Source: ZC4RG30 sp035556135 | GTDB lineage: Bacteria; Pseudomonadota; Gammaproteobacteria; Steroidobacterales; Steroidobacteraceae | Length of the DNA: 64,000 nucleotides | Reading direction: 5' to 3' | Assembly: GCA_035556135.1 (NCBI GenBank) | Contig: DATMFO010000004.1 | Span: forward strand, 310,001-374,000 | Part shown: piece by piece, positions 25,703 to 34,374 of the stretch | Layout of the letters: each line of letters starts with the position of its first letter | Numbering within the stretch: position 1 is the first letter of the stretch | The notes under the pieces: generated by a model | What the model was told of the DNA's origin: nothing | The model's database searches: none | What the model saw: only the letters and a program-made list of their open reading frames with translations | Program-made: the position numbers and the translations under genes

Positions 25703-26680
25703 ATGGCCGGCAAACCTTTCAGGTCCATCCTCGTCTGCATAGAATTCCCGGCAGCTAAGCGGCAGCCGGTGCTGCGTCGCGCCGTCGAGGTGGCGCGGCG
25801 CACCGGCGCACGCCTGGTACTGTTCCATAGCGCCTTCAGCCAGCTGGCAGTCGGTCCGCGGTTCCAGGACGCCGTCAACAGGGAGACGGCCCGGCAGCGC
25901 GCCAGCGAGGCGCGAGCGCTGCGCGACATGGCCGGACAACTGCGTGCGGACGGGCTGCGTGCCACCGTGAAGTCAGCCTGGGATTACCCGCCCCATGAAG
26001 CCATTGTGCGCGAAGTGCTGCGGTCGAAGCCGGATCTCGTGGTTGCCGGCAGCCGGCACCACGCCCCGGGCGCACGGATGTTCCTGGCCAATACCGACTG
26101 GCAGCTGATACGCCAGTGCCCGGTGCCCCTGCTGTTCGTGAAGCGTGAACGCCAGGCGGGCAAGGCGCGTGTGCTTGCCGCAATCGATCCAATGCACCGG
26201 CATGCAAGGCCTTCGCAACTTGACCGCCGCATCCTTGCCGCCGGGGCTGCCATGTCCGCTGCACTGGGCGGGCGGCTGGATGTAGTGCATGCGCACGTGC
26301 CGCTGTATGCCTACATGCCGGAAATCTACGGCGACGTGTTCATGATGACTGCGAATCCCGAGCTTGAGCAGAGGTATCTGGGCGAGGCGCAGCGTGCGGT
26401 CGAACGGCTGGCAACGGAGTTCGAGATCCCGCGCCGCCGGCTGCACGTGGAAACCGGCAGCCCCGGATCGGTGCTGCCGGAGATGGCGCGCCGGCTGCGC
26501 AGCAGCCTCATCGTGATGGGTGCCGTATCGAGGAGCGGACTGCGCCGCCTCTTCATCGGCAGCACCGCGGAACGCACGCTGGACCACCTGCCCTGCGACC
26601 TGCTGGTGATCAAGCCGCGCGGCTTCAGGACCACCGTGCCCCGTCGGCCACCGGCGGTTCCTGGCGCTGTGCCGCTATAG
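25703..26680 (+). CDS. UspE-like tandem universal stress protein (2)
   Basis: 325 residues, two Usp domains like the gene at 22292. The second domain holds VMGAVSRSGLRRLFIGSTAERTLD, the ATP-binding loop pattern; the first ends NTDWQLIRQCPVPLLFVKRER without a full glycine loop. Shared architecture and similar helices (EWDYPSYEAVIRHARRS here replaced by AWDYPPHEAIVREVLRS) show the two Usp genes are related copies. A Shine-Dalgarno GGGAGC precedes the ATG. The magnesium-ATPase gene follows 26 bp later and is probably co-transcribed. Confidence 0.92.
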   Translation: MAGKPFRSILVCIEFPAAKRQPVLRRAVEVARRTGARLVLFHSAFSQLAVGPRFQDAVNRETARQRASEARALRDMAGQLRADGLRATVKSAWDYPPHEAIVREVLRSKPDLVVAGSRHHAPGARMFLANTDWQLIRQCPVPLLFVKRERQAGKARVLAAIDPMHRHARPSQLDRRILAAGAAMSAALGGRLDVVHAHVPLYAYMPEIYGDVFMMTANPELEQRYLGEAQRAVERLATEFEIPRRRLHVETGSPGSVLPEMARRLRSSLIVMGAVSRSGLRRLFIGSTAERTLDHLPCDLLVIKPRGFRTTVPRRPPAVPGAVPL

Positions 26681-26706
26681 CACCGTTCCGGCGTACCGCA
26701 GGACCC

Positions 26707-29244
26707 ATGCGAAGCCGCGAGCCGGTTCGCCCCTCATCGGCCGGGCAATGGTGGGCCGCGGGCGTCGAACCATCCGCGACACGCGGGCTTTCCAGCGCCG
26801 AAGCAGCCCGGCGCCTGCGCGAATGGGGACCGAACGAGCTGCGCTCCGCCCATGCCGTGTCACACATCAGGGTGCTCTGGAACCAGTTGCGCAGCCCGCT
26901 GCTACTGCTGCTCATCCTCGCCTCTGCGGCCTCTGCACTTTCCGGGGCATGGACTGACGCAGGCATCGTGCTGCTCATCGTGGTGGCCAGCACCGGCGTG
27001 GGCTACACGCGCGAACTGCGCGCCCAGCTGACGGCCGAACGACTGCGGGCGCGCGTCCAGGCCCGCGCCTGGGTGCTGCGCGACGGCGCGGCGGCCAACG
27101 TACCGGTGCGCGAAGTGGTGCGCGGTGATGTGTTCCGCCTGTCAGCCGGCAGCCTGGTGCCGGCTGACGCGCTGGTGCTCGAATCCATCGACTGTTTCGT
27201 GAACGAATCGGCCCTGACCGGCGAGAGCTTTCCGGCGCTGAAGCAGCCAGGCCTGCTGCCGGCCTCGACGCCGCCCGCCCAGCGCAGCAACAGCGTGTTC
27301 CTCGGCACCAGCGTGCGCTCGGGAACCGCGCTGTGCCTGGCCATGGACACCGGGACAGCCACGCGCTTCGGCGCCATTGCGCATCACCTCACCCTGCCGG
27401 TTCCGGAGACCGACTTTGACCGCGGCGTGCGGCACTTCGGCTATCTGCTCGCCACCACCATGTTCATCATGGTCCTGGTGGTGTTCGCCGCCAACATGCT
27501 GCTCGACCGCGAGCCGGTGCAGACGCTGCTGTTCGCCATTGCACTGGCGGTGGGCCTCAGCCCGGAGCTGCTGCCGGCCATCCTGAACGTGAACCTCGCC
27601 CGCGGTGCGCAGTCGCTTGCGCGCCGCGGCGTGCTGGTACGACGCCTCAATGCCATCGAGAACCTGGGCAGCATGGACGTGCTGTGCACCGACAAGACCG
27701 GCACGCTGACCGAGGGAGTCATCGAACTGGAGGAAGCCTGCGACGCGCAGGGAAATCATTCTTCGACCATATTGCAGCTGGCGGCGTGCAATGCCGGCCT
27801 GCAGTCGGGAGTAGCGAATCCGCTGGATGAGGCAATCCTGCGCGCCTGGCAACCCGCACCGCTCCCCGGCACAAAGCTCGGGGAGATTCCCTACGATTTC
27901 ACGCGCCGCAGGCTGAGCGTCGCCGTCGGCACGCCGGAGGGTCCGGTGCTCGTCACCAAGGGCGCCTTCCTGCAGGTGCTGGAAGTCTGCACGCACACAT
28001 CCGATGGCGCGCTGCTGGATGAAGCAGGGCGTGCGGCATTGCAGGCCCGCTTCGACGCCTGGAGCAGCACCGGCAGGCGCGTGCTTGCGGTGGCCACCCG
28101 GCCGCTGGATGCGGCGGGCCCCGTGGGCCGGGGCGATGAATCCGGCATGCGCTACGCCGGCTTCCTCGTTTTCCTCGACCGCCCGAAGGCAGGCGTGGCC
28201 GGGGTCATCATCGACCTGCACAACCTCGGCGTGGCCGTGAAACTGATCACCGGCGACAACCGGCAGGTCGCCCGGCATCTGGCCGCCGCCGTGGGACTGG
28301 AAGCAGATCGCCTGCTGACTGGTCCGCAGCTCGACCCGCTCCACGATGCCGCCCTGTGGCAGGCGGTGCGCGACACGGCCGTGTTCGCGGAGATCGATCC
28401 GAACCAGAAGGAACGCATCGTCCTGGCACTGAAGAAGAACGGCCATGTTGTCGGATTCCTCGGTGACGGAATCAACGACGCACCCGCGATGCGTGCGGCC
28501 GACACCAGCCTTTCCGTGGCCGATGCCGCGGACGTGGCACGCGAGGCCGCGGACTTCGTGCTGATGGAGCAGGACCTGGCTGTCATCCGCGGCGGCATCG
28601 AGGCCGGGCGCATCACCTTCGCCAACACCCTCAAGTACGTCCTGGCCACCACCAGCGCCAACCTCGGCAACATGGTGAGCATGGCCATTGCTTCACTGTT
28701 CCTGCCCTTCCTGCCGCTCCTGGCTGGACAGATTCTCCTCAACAACTTCCTGTCCGACATACCGGCTATCGGCCTTGCGGACGACCGCGTCGATCCGGAG
28801 CGGGTACGGACACCCCAGCGCTGGGACATGGTTTTCGTGCGGCGTTTCATGATCCGCTTCGGGCTGGTGAGTTCGCTGTTCGACCTCGTCACGTTCGCCC
28901 TGCTGCTCGGGCTGTTCGGCGCGGGCGTGGAGCTGTTCCGCACCGGCTGGTTCGTCGAATCACTGCTCAGCGAACTGCTGGTAGTGGTGGTGGTACGTAC
29001 GCAGCGGCCGGTATGGGCCAGCCGCCCCGGCGGCCTGCTGCTTGGCCTCACCGCCGCCGTGTGCGCCATAGCCATCGCCCTTCCCTACCTGCCCTTTGCC
29101 GCGCTGTTCGGATTCACTGCAATGCCGGCGCCGCTGCTGCTTTCGCTGCTGGCCATCTCGGCCCTCTACGTCGCGGCCACGGAAGTGGCCAAGCGGCCTT
29201 TCTACCGGACGCGTCCACCCGATGCGCGCGCGGCTGGCAACTGA
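26707..29244 (+). CDS. magnesium-type P-type ATPase (MgtA-like)
   Basis: 845 residues. Sequence marks of the P3B class: ion-site motif VGLSPELLPAILNVNLARGA, phosphorylation site CTDKTGTLTEG (Asp at about 329), actuator LTGES, hinge GDGINDAPAMRAADTSLSVADAADVAREAADFVL and ALKYVLATTSANLGNM after it. The closing segment IPAIGLADDRVD with FGLVSSLFDL is also MgtA-like. It would import Mg2+ at the inner membrane. It is slightly shorter than MgtA at the N-terminus. No leader ORF of the mgtL kind is seen. It is the last gene of the stress island; aroE begins 45 bp after it with its own promoter. Confidence 0.9.
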   Translation: MRSREPVRPSSAGQWWAAGVEPSATRGLSSAEAARRLREWGPNELRSAHAVSHIRVLWNQLRSPLLLLLILASAASALSGAWTDAGIVLLIVVASTGVGYTRELRAQLTAERLRARVQARAWVLRDGAAANVPVREVVRGDVFRLSAGSLVPADALVLESIDCFVNESALTGESFPALKQPGLLPASTPPAQRSNSVFLGTSVRSGTALCLAMDTGTATRFGAIAHHLTLPVPETDFDRGVRHFGYLLATTMFIMVLVVFAANMLLDREPVQTLLFAIALAVGLSPELLPAILNVNLARGAQSLARRGVLVRRLNAIENLGSMDVLCTDKTGTLTEGVIELEEACDAQGNHSSTILQLAACNAGLQSGVANPLDEAILRAWQPAPLPGTKLGEIPYDFTRRRLSVAVGTPEGPVLVTKGAFLQVLEVCTHTSDGALLDEAGRAALQARFDAWSSTGRRVLAVATRPLDAAGPVGRGDESGMRYAGFLVFLDRPKAGVAGVIIDLHNLGVAVKLITGDNRQVARHLAAAVGLEADRLLTGPQLDPLHDAALWQAVRDTAVFAEIDPNQKERIVLALKKNGHVVGFLGDGINDAPAMRAADTSLSVADAADVAREAADFVLMEQDLAVIRGGIEAGRITFANTLKYVLATTSANLGNMVSMAIASLFLPFLPLLAGQILLNNFLSDIPAIGLADDRVDPERVRTPQRWDMVFVRRFMIRFGLVSSLFDLVTFALLLGLFGAGVELFRTGWFVESLLSELLVVVVVRTQRPVWASRPGGLLLGLTAAVCAIAIALPYLPFAALFGFTAMPAPLLLSLLAISALYVAATEVAKRPFYRTRPPDARAAGN

Positions 29245-29274
29245 ATAGTCACGCGCCGGGACGCGACCTCACGT

Positions 29275-29280
29275 TAGAAT
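29275..29280 (+). promoter_or_regulatory. -10 box of aroE
   Basis: TAGAAT, with 9 bp to the aroE ATG and no Shine-Dalgarno between, so the transcript would have almost no leader. Confidence 0.5.
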
Positions 29281-29289
29281 CGCGCCCGC

Positions 29290-30123
29290 ATGAGTGAACC
29301 CGACCGCTACGCCGTCATCGGCCATCCCGTCCGCCACAGCCGCTCGCCATTCATTCATTCACACTTCGCGGCGCAGACACATCAGCAGCTGCGCTACGGC
29401 ACCATCGACGCCGCGCCCGCGCAGTTCGATGTCGTGGTGCGCGAGTTCTTCGCTGGCGGTGGCAAGGGACTCAACGTCACGGTGCCCCACAAGGAGGCCG
29501 CCGCGGCGCTGGTGGATGAGCTCACGCCGCGCGCGCACCGCGCCGGCGCGGTGAACACGCTGGCGCTGCGCCCGGATGGCTCGCTGCTCGGCGACAACAC
29601 CGACGGCGCGGGCCTGGCGCGCGACCTGGCCAACAACCATCGCATCAGCATCGCCGGGCGGCGCGTGCTGGTGCTCGGGGCCGGCGGCGCGGTGCGCGGA
29701 ATACTGGCGCCACTGCTCGGGCTGAAGCCCAGCCAGCTCACTATCGTGAATCGCACCGTGCAGCGTGCGCGGGATCTGGCGGAGGAGTTCGATGACCTCG
29801 GCGTGATCGCGGCGATCGGTTACGAGGAGCTCAACGGCGCGCCCTTCGACATCGTGATCAACGCCACCGCCGCGAGTCTCGCGGGCGAACTGCCTGCGCT
29901 GCCCGCCAGCATCGTCAACAAGGACAGCATCTGCTACGACCTGGCCTATGACCGCGATGACACACCCTTCGTGCGCTGGGCGCATGAACGCGGCGTGGCG
30001 CGCGCGATGGATGGCCTCGGCATGCTGGTGGAACAGGCGGCGGAATCCTTCCACCTGTGGCGCGGCGTGCGGCCGGATACGGCCTCGGTGCTGAGCGCGC
30101 TGGTAGCCGAACTGCGCGGCTGA
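29290..30123 (+). CDS. aroE: shikimate dehydrogenase
   Basis: 277 residues, the usual length. It reduces 3-dehydroshikimate to shikimate with NADPH. Substrate motifs: VIGHPVRHSRSPFIHSHF at the start, GLNVTVPHKEAA with the catalytic Lys, and GDNTDGAG with the catalytic Asp. The NADP site is VLVLGAGGAVRGI with NRTVQRA after the second strand, which favours NADPH. It ends VEQAAESFHLWRG, typical of AroE. It converges on the DUF2937 gene 3 bp away. Confidence 0.97.
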   Translation: MSEPDRYAVIGHPVRHSRSPFIHSHFAAQTHQQLRYGTIDAAPAQFDVVVREFFAGGGKGLNVTVPHKEAAAALVDELTPRAHRAGAVNTLALRPDGSLLGDNTDGAGLARDLANNHRISIAGRRVLVLGAGGAVRGILAPLLGLKPSQLTIVNRTVQRARDLAEEFDDLGVIAAIGYEELNGAPFDIVINATAASLAGELPALPASIVNKDSICYDLAYDRDDTPFVRWAHERGVARAMDGLGMLVEQAAESFHLWRGVRPDTASVLSALVAELRG

Positions 30124-30126
30124 GGA

Positions 30127-30654
30127 CTACGCGGCACGCCGTCGCGGTGTGCGCATGCGCAAGGCAATCACGCCGGCGATCCAGCGTCCCGCCGACCAGA
30201 GCAGCTGGAACAGCAGCCAGCAGGTCACACCCACCGCTACCGCCACGATGAGTCCATCGGGCTCCAGCGAGAACGTGGGTACATGGTCACGCCAGGTGGC
30301 GGCGCCGATGCTGCTGTCATAGCCGCGCAGCAGGTAGCCGATCTGCTGCCACAGCGTGCCGGCCAGCCCTTCAGCCATGGCCTGCAGTCGCGACAGTGAA
30401 GCCAGCATGGCCTGCAGCGCCTCCCCCTCGGCATGGAAGGTGGGATCGGCGCTGGCCAGGTGGTGCCTGACCAGCGCGTCCATGTCGCCGCCATGGTAGC
30501 GGCGTGCGATCTCCTCGAAGGGCGCCAGGTCGATCTGCACCTGGTCGAGCCTTCCGCCCACGCGCTGGCGATATTGCTGGATGAAGCCTGGTATGCAGCC
30601 GCCGGCCAGTGTGGCGGCGAGCAGCACCAGGCGATCGAGCAGACCGTGCAGCAC
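30127..30654 (-). CDS. DUF2937-family membrane protein
   Basis: 175 residues. The first helix and following stretch LDRLVLLAATLAGGCIPGFIQQYRQRVGGRLDQ are diagnostic for DUF2937. A long alpha-helical middle follows, then a C-terminal transmembrane helix (LIVAVAVGVTCWLLFQLLWSAGRW) and a basic tail. So both ends are in the membrane with a ~110-residue loop. Function is unknown. It starts with GTG. Family members are mostly gammaproteobacterial, one of the clues to the host lineage. Confidence 0.8.
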   Translation of the reverse strand: MLHGLLDRLVLLAATLAGGCIPGFIQQYRQRVGGRLDQVQIDLAPFEEIARRYHGGDMDALVRHHLASADPTFHAEGEALQAMLASLSRLQAMAEGLAGTLWQQIGYLLRGYDSSIGAATWRDHVPTFSLEPDGLIVAVAVGVTCWLLFQLLWSAGRWIAGVIALRMRTPRRRAA

Positions 30655-30679
30655 GCTGGCGCTTCCCGGAAGACGCCCC

Positions 30680-31273
30680 TTAGAGGAACGACTTGGTGAA
30701 GCTCAGCGACAGCAGCGAAGGCCTGGCCGACGCACCGCCATCCTTCACCTTGAACTTCTCCCATTCCCCACGCAGGGCGAAGGAGCCGAACTTCAGCTGC
30801 GCGCCGAGACCGTAGGCGAACTGGGTGTCCTTGGCGTCGGCATCGCCCAGGCCGTCGACGCTGAGGTTGGCATCGACCTTGGCCAGTCCCGCCTTGGCGT
30901 ACAGGTCGAGGATGGGCAGCGGCAGCGGTGCATACAGCAGGCCGTACGCAGCAATGCCCTTGTAGTCCACCGAGGAGTCGCTGCCATCGGGCTTGCCGAA
31001 ATCGATGTACTCCAGCTCGGCACCAAGCATCGATGCGACGCGTACGCCGGCGATCAGCTTCCAGCCCGTATCCTTGGCATCGAAGTCCAGTGCACCGAGG
31101 TCATCTGCGTTGAGGTCCACATCGCTCTGGCCGATGCCCGCACCGATGTAGAAATCCACTCCCGGCACCTGCGCCGCTGCCGGCATCGACACCAGGCCGA
31201 GCGCGCCGATGGCTAGCAGCGCGGCCAGTCCATGACGCACGCCGGGAAGTCCGGATCGTTGAATCGTTGCCAT
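30680..31273 (-). CDS. outer-membrane beta-barrel protein (OmpA-like eight-strand type)
   Basis: 197 residues. A Sec signal peptide ending SMPAAAQ precedes a barrel of alternating strands, such as VDFYIGAGIGQSDVD, GWKLIAGVRVASMLGAELEYIDFG, GIAAYGLLYAPL, LYAKAGLAKVD and FAYGLGAQLKFGSFALRGEWEKF. It ends with the membrane-insertion signal ...LSFTKSFL (aromatic strand, near C-terminal phenylalanine). Acidic loops DADAKDT repeat. ATG 31273 lies 8 bp after AAGGAGG; ATG 31279 is too close to it. The function is not evident; a general porin-like or stress barrel is likely. Confidence 0.85.
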   Translation of the reverse strand: MATIQRSGLPGVRHGLAALLAIGALGLVSMPAAAQVPGVDFYIGAGIGQSDVDLNADDLGALDFDAKDTGWKLIAGVRVASMLGAELEYIDFGKPDGSDSSVDYKGIAAYGLLYAPLPLPILDLYAKAGLAKVDANLSVDGLGDADAKDTQFAYGLGAQLKFGSFALRGEWEKFKVKDGGASARPSLLSLSFTKSFL

Positions 31274-31360
31274 CTTCATATCCTCCTTGGACGGATGTTC
31301 ACTCGCCCCCGCGATCTGCACGGGCAAAGTCATTCCATACTTTAGGAGGACCTGAAGCAA

Positions 31361-31385
31361 GAAGGCCCGCACCGGGCGGGCCTTC
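31361..31385 (-). terminator. intrinsic terminator after the Spy-like gene
   Basis: Ten-bp perfect stem, GAAGGCCCGC (31361-31370) with GCGGGCCTTC (31376-31385), five-base loop. Reading leftward it is followed by TTGCTTC, a weak T-rich tail. It lies about 50 bp after the stop of the gene at 31438. Confidence 0.7.
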
Positions 31386-31437
31386 CTGTCACTTCTGTGA
31401 AGGCTGTCACCAGCCTGTCGCCATGCGGCGACTGTGC

Positions 31438-31950
31438 TTACTGTCCCGGCGGACGTCCGCCCGGAGGACCACCACCCGGAGGGCCGCCCATGCCGCCGCC
31501 CGGTCCACCCATGCCGCCGCGACGCTGGGCCTGTGCAGCCTGCGCAGCTTCCCAGGTCTTCTTCTGGTCGGCGTTGAGCACCTTGTTCACCGCAGCCGTG
31601 AGGTTGTCACGCGCCTTGGTGCGCGCGGCCATTGCCTCCTGGCTGGGCGGGCCACCTGCGCCGGCCGGAACCTTCGCAACCTCCGCCACATACGCATCGG
31701 CCGCCTTGTCGATCTCGGCCGTCTGCGCAGCAGTGAGCTTCAGCGCTGGATCATTGAGGCCGAAACGCTGGATCGTGCCGGCACGATCATTCGCCGGCAT
31801 GCCCATGCCACCACCCATGCCCGGGCCACCAGCACCAGGACCACCACGGGGAGGACCACCACCAGGCGCCTGCGCCATCGCGCCGGCCGCCATCGTCATC
31901 ATCGCGCCGACGGCAGCCGTCAGCAGCAATGTTTTCATCTTGCCTTTCAT
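31438..31950 (-). CDS. Gly/Pro-rich periplasmic Spy/CpxP-like protein
   Basis: 170 residues. A signal peptide (MKTLLLTAAVGAMMTMAAGAMAQ) leads to a mature protein in three parts: a Gly/Pro/Met-rich segment (GGPPRGGPGAGGPGMGG), a helical core (LTAAQTAEIDKAADAYVAEVAKVP...LNADQKKTWEAAQAAQAQRRGG) that resembles the LTxxQ helices of Spy/CpxP chaperones, and a second GGPGGGMGGPP tail. A periplasmic holdase or matrix role is possible. ATG 31950 has GGGAG 8 bp before it. Upstream (31951-32137) there is a 187-bp AT-richer stretch where I see no gene; it should hold the promoter. Confidence 0.72.
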   Translation of the reverse strand: MKGKMKTLLLTAAVGAMMTMAAGAMAQAPGGGPPRGGPGAGGPGMGGGMGMPANDRAGTIQRFGLNDPALKLTAAQTAEIDKAADAYVAEVAKVPAGAGGPPSQEAMAARTKARDNLTAAVNKVLNADQKKTWEAAQAAQAQRRGGMGGPGGGMGGPPGGGPPGGRPPGQ

Positions 31951-32137
31951 CGTCGAATCTCCCGGAACAAATGAAGTGGAAGAAACCGCGATGATCATAG
32001 CGCTACGCCTGAAAGGCGGCGCAACTGTCGGATGCAACGGACATTACTTGTCGTTCACCCGATATCAATTGTGGAAGAAATAAGGATCATTCCGTCTCGA
32101 AAGACGCCGGGATGCTGCAGCGACAGTGAATTGTCAC

Positions 32138-33145
32138 CTATCTGCTGCTGAACGGACGGGGCAACACACCCCGCGCAACATCAGGATGGTCGCAGAACAG
32201 GCCATCCACACCGGCTTCGACATGCATGCGGATCTCGCCAGCCAGGTCACCATGTCCATTCAGCTCATTGCCACGCCGGAACGGCACTGGCAGGAACATG
32301 TTCTCGGCTCGGAACGTCCAGGCATGCACCTGCAGTCCTGCGGCATGCGCGTTCTCCACCAGGCCGGTGGGCACCAGCATTCCGCCGGCCTTCTCGGCGA
32401 TCACCATGCTCTTCTGCACGCCGATCACGTCGGCATATTCGGCCACGCGCTTCAGGCCCTCGGGAGTTGCCATGTTGGCGAAGCTGCCACCCTTCTCCGG
32501 CGACTGGTCCCAGGGCGCGCCTTCAGCCGCCATCAGCTGCACCAGCGGATGTTCGCACTGCCGCCGCAGGTAACGCAGGTTGCCCACCTCGAAGGACTGG
32601 ATGTAGACCGGGGCGGTGCCAAGCCCGACGCGCAGCGCTTCCAGCAGCAGGGGTTCCAGCCTCAGCCCGATGGAAGCGAAGTGCGAGGGATGCTTCAGCT
32701 CTGCATACACGCCGATGGGCGGAAGCTTCGCCGGTGCGCGCATCGAGTTCACATAGCCCACGTACTGCAGGATCTCTTCCAGCGTGGGCACCTCGAAGCG
32801 GCCGTCATAACGCTTGTTGCCCGCCCGCAGTTCGGGGATGCGTTCGCGTGCGCGCAGCGTCTTCAGCTCCTCGAGCGTGAAGTCCTCGGTGAACCAGCCG
32901 CTCACGTCCACGCCATCGATGTACTGCGTGCGCTTGCGTTCCTCGAACTCCGGATGCCGGGCCACATCGGTGGTGGTGCCGATCTCGTTCTCATGGCGGG
33001 CCACCAGCACGCCATCGCGCGTGGCCACCAGGTCCGGCTCGATGTAGTCGGCGCCCTGCAGCAGCGCCAGCGAATACGAGGCCAGCGTGTGCTCGGGCAT
33101 GTGGCCGCTGGCGCCGCGGTGCCCGATGACCAGCGGCATCTTCAT
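32138..33145 (-). CDS. glycerophosphodiester phosphodiesterase
   Basis: 335 residues, GDPD TIM-barrel. Active-site elements: VIGHRGASGHMPEHTLASY (His-Arg and Glu), YIEPDLVATRDGVLVARHE (metal-binding Glu/Asp and second His). The remaining core follows through PIGVYAELKHPS and ends AGVDGLFCDHPD. It releases sn-glycerol 3-phosphate from deacylated phospholipids. The protein starts right at the barrel, with no signal peptide, so it is probably cytoplasmic (UgpQ side), though its insert between strands is GlpQ-like. The ATG overlaps the gltS stop (ATGA). Confidence 0.92.
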   Translation of the reverse strand: MKMPLVIGHRGASGHMPEHTLASYSLALLQGADYIEPDLVATRDGVLVARHENEIGTTTDVARHPEFEERKRTQYIDGVDVSGWFTEDFTLEELKTLRARERIPELRAGNKRYDGRFEVPTLEEILQYVGYVNSMRAPAKLPPIGVYAELKHPSHFASIGLRLEPLLLEALRVGLGTAPVYIQSFEVGNLRYLRRQCEHPLVQLMAAEGAPWDQSPEKGGSFANMATPEGLKRVAEYADVIGVQKSMVIAEKAGGMLVPTGLVENAHAAGLQVHAWTFRAENMFLPVPFRRGNELNGHGDLAGEIRMHVEAGVDGLFCDHPDVARGVLPRPFSSR

Positions 33146-34359
33146 TGCAGGAAGTTGAGCAGCGCGGTGACCAGCGCGCTGTTGGCGAAGTCGATGAAGA
33201 ATGCGCCCACCATCGGCGCCACGAGGAAGGCGCGCGGCGCGGGGCCGTAGCGTTCCACCAGCGTGCGCATCACGGCCATGGCATTGGCGGTGGTGCCGAG
33301 CATGAAGCCCACGAAGCCGCCGCCCATCACCGAGGCCTCGTAGTCGCGGCCCATCAGGCGGAACACCAGCGGCACGCTCACCACGATGAGGATGATCTGC
33401 GCCGCCAGCATCACCAGCAGCGGCAGCGCGAGGCCCGCCAGGTCCCACAGCTTCAGTGTCATCAGCGCCAGTGCGAGGAACAGGGACAGCGTCACGGCGC
33501 CGATGGTGTCCTGGATGCGCATCGACAGGCCGAACCAGCCGGTGAGGTCGTCGATATTGCGGATCAGCGCCGCCACCAGCATGGCGCCGATGTAGGGCGG
33601 CAGGGTGATGCCCTGCGCCTGCACCCAGCTGGACAGCCACGACCCGACGGCCATTGCAACGAGCAGCAGCACGGCATTGCGCATCACGGCCCAGGTCTCG
33701 GCGCTCTCGTCATCACCCGGCGGCGGCGCCTGCACGTCCCCGGGCGCATCAAAACCTTCGTCCGGCTTCGGCGGCGGGTAGCTGGTGCCGGTGGGGATCC
33801 TGTGGCGCGTGATCAGCCACCCGCTCAGCGGGCCGCCCAGCAGCGCGCCGCAGACGATGCCGGCCATGGCCATGGCCAGCGCGATGGATGCGGCGCCTTC
33901 CACGCCTGCCGCCTCGAACAGCGGCGCAAATGACAGCCCCGTGCCCGGTCCGCCGGTGAGCGTCACCGAACCGGCCAGCACGCCGAACAGCGGATCCATG
34001 CCGAACAGCAGCGCGACGCCGATGCCCACCACGTTCTGCAGCACCGCGAAGCCCAGCGCCAGCACGAAGAACAGGCCCACCTGCGGACCGCCGGACTTCA
34101 GCATCGACACGCTGGCGCCGAAGCCGATGGTGGTGAAGAAGGCAATCATCAGCGGTGTCTGCAGGGTGGTGTCGAACTCGAACAGCGTCACGTCCTGCCC
34201 GCGCGCGATGAGGATGGCCACCGACACCAGCAATCCGCCCAGCACTGGCGCGGGAAGATTCAGGCGGGCCAGCACGGGGAATACCTTCCGCAGCAGGTAG
34301 CCGAGCATCAGCACCAGTCCGGCGAATGCCAGCGTGTTGATCAGATTGAGCTTGAGCAT
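33142..34359 (-). CDS. gltS: sodium/glutamate symporter
   Basis: 405 residues, about ten hydrophobic helices. Family signatures are LNLPAPVLGGLLV near the start, then FFTTIGFGASVSMLKSGG, LAGSVTLTGGPGTGLSFAPLFE (first re-entrant loop) and MGGGFVGFMLGTTANAMAVMRTLVERYGPAP (second loop), the inverted-repeat architecture of GltS. It would import glutamate with Na+. A soluble loop rich in Pro/Asp (GTSYPPPKPDEGFDAP) splits the two halves. It is followed by the glycerophosphodiesterase with a 4-bp overlap; the link is not obvious. Confidence 0.92.
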   Translation of the reverse strand: MLKLNLINTLAFAGLVLMLGYLLRKVFPVLARLNLPAPVLGGLLVSVAILIARGQDVTLFEFDTTLQTPLMIAFFTTIGFGASVSMLKSGGPQVGLFFVLALGFAVLQNVVGIGVALLFGMDPLFGVLAGSVTLTGGPGTGLSFAPLFEAAGVEGAASIALAMAMAGIVCGALLGGPLSGWLITRHRIPTGTSYPPPKPDEGFDAPGDVQAPPPGDDESAETWAVMRNAVLLLVAMAVGSWLSSWVQAQGITLPPYIGAMLVAALIRNIDDLTGWFGLSMRIQDTIGAVTLSLFLALALMTLKLWDLAGLALPLLVMLAAQIILIVVSVPLVFRLMGRDYEASVMGGGFVGFMLGTTANAMAVMRTLVERYGPAPRAFLVAPMVGAFFIDFANSALVTALLNFLQ

Positions 34360-34374
34360 CGCCGCGCCACCGCC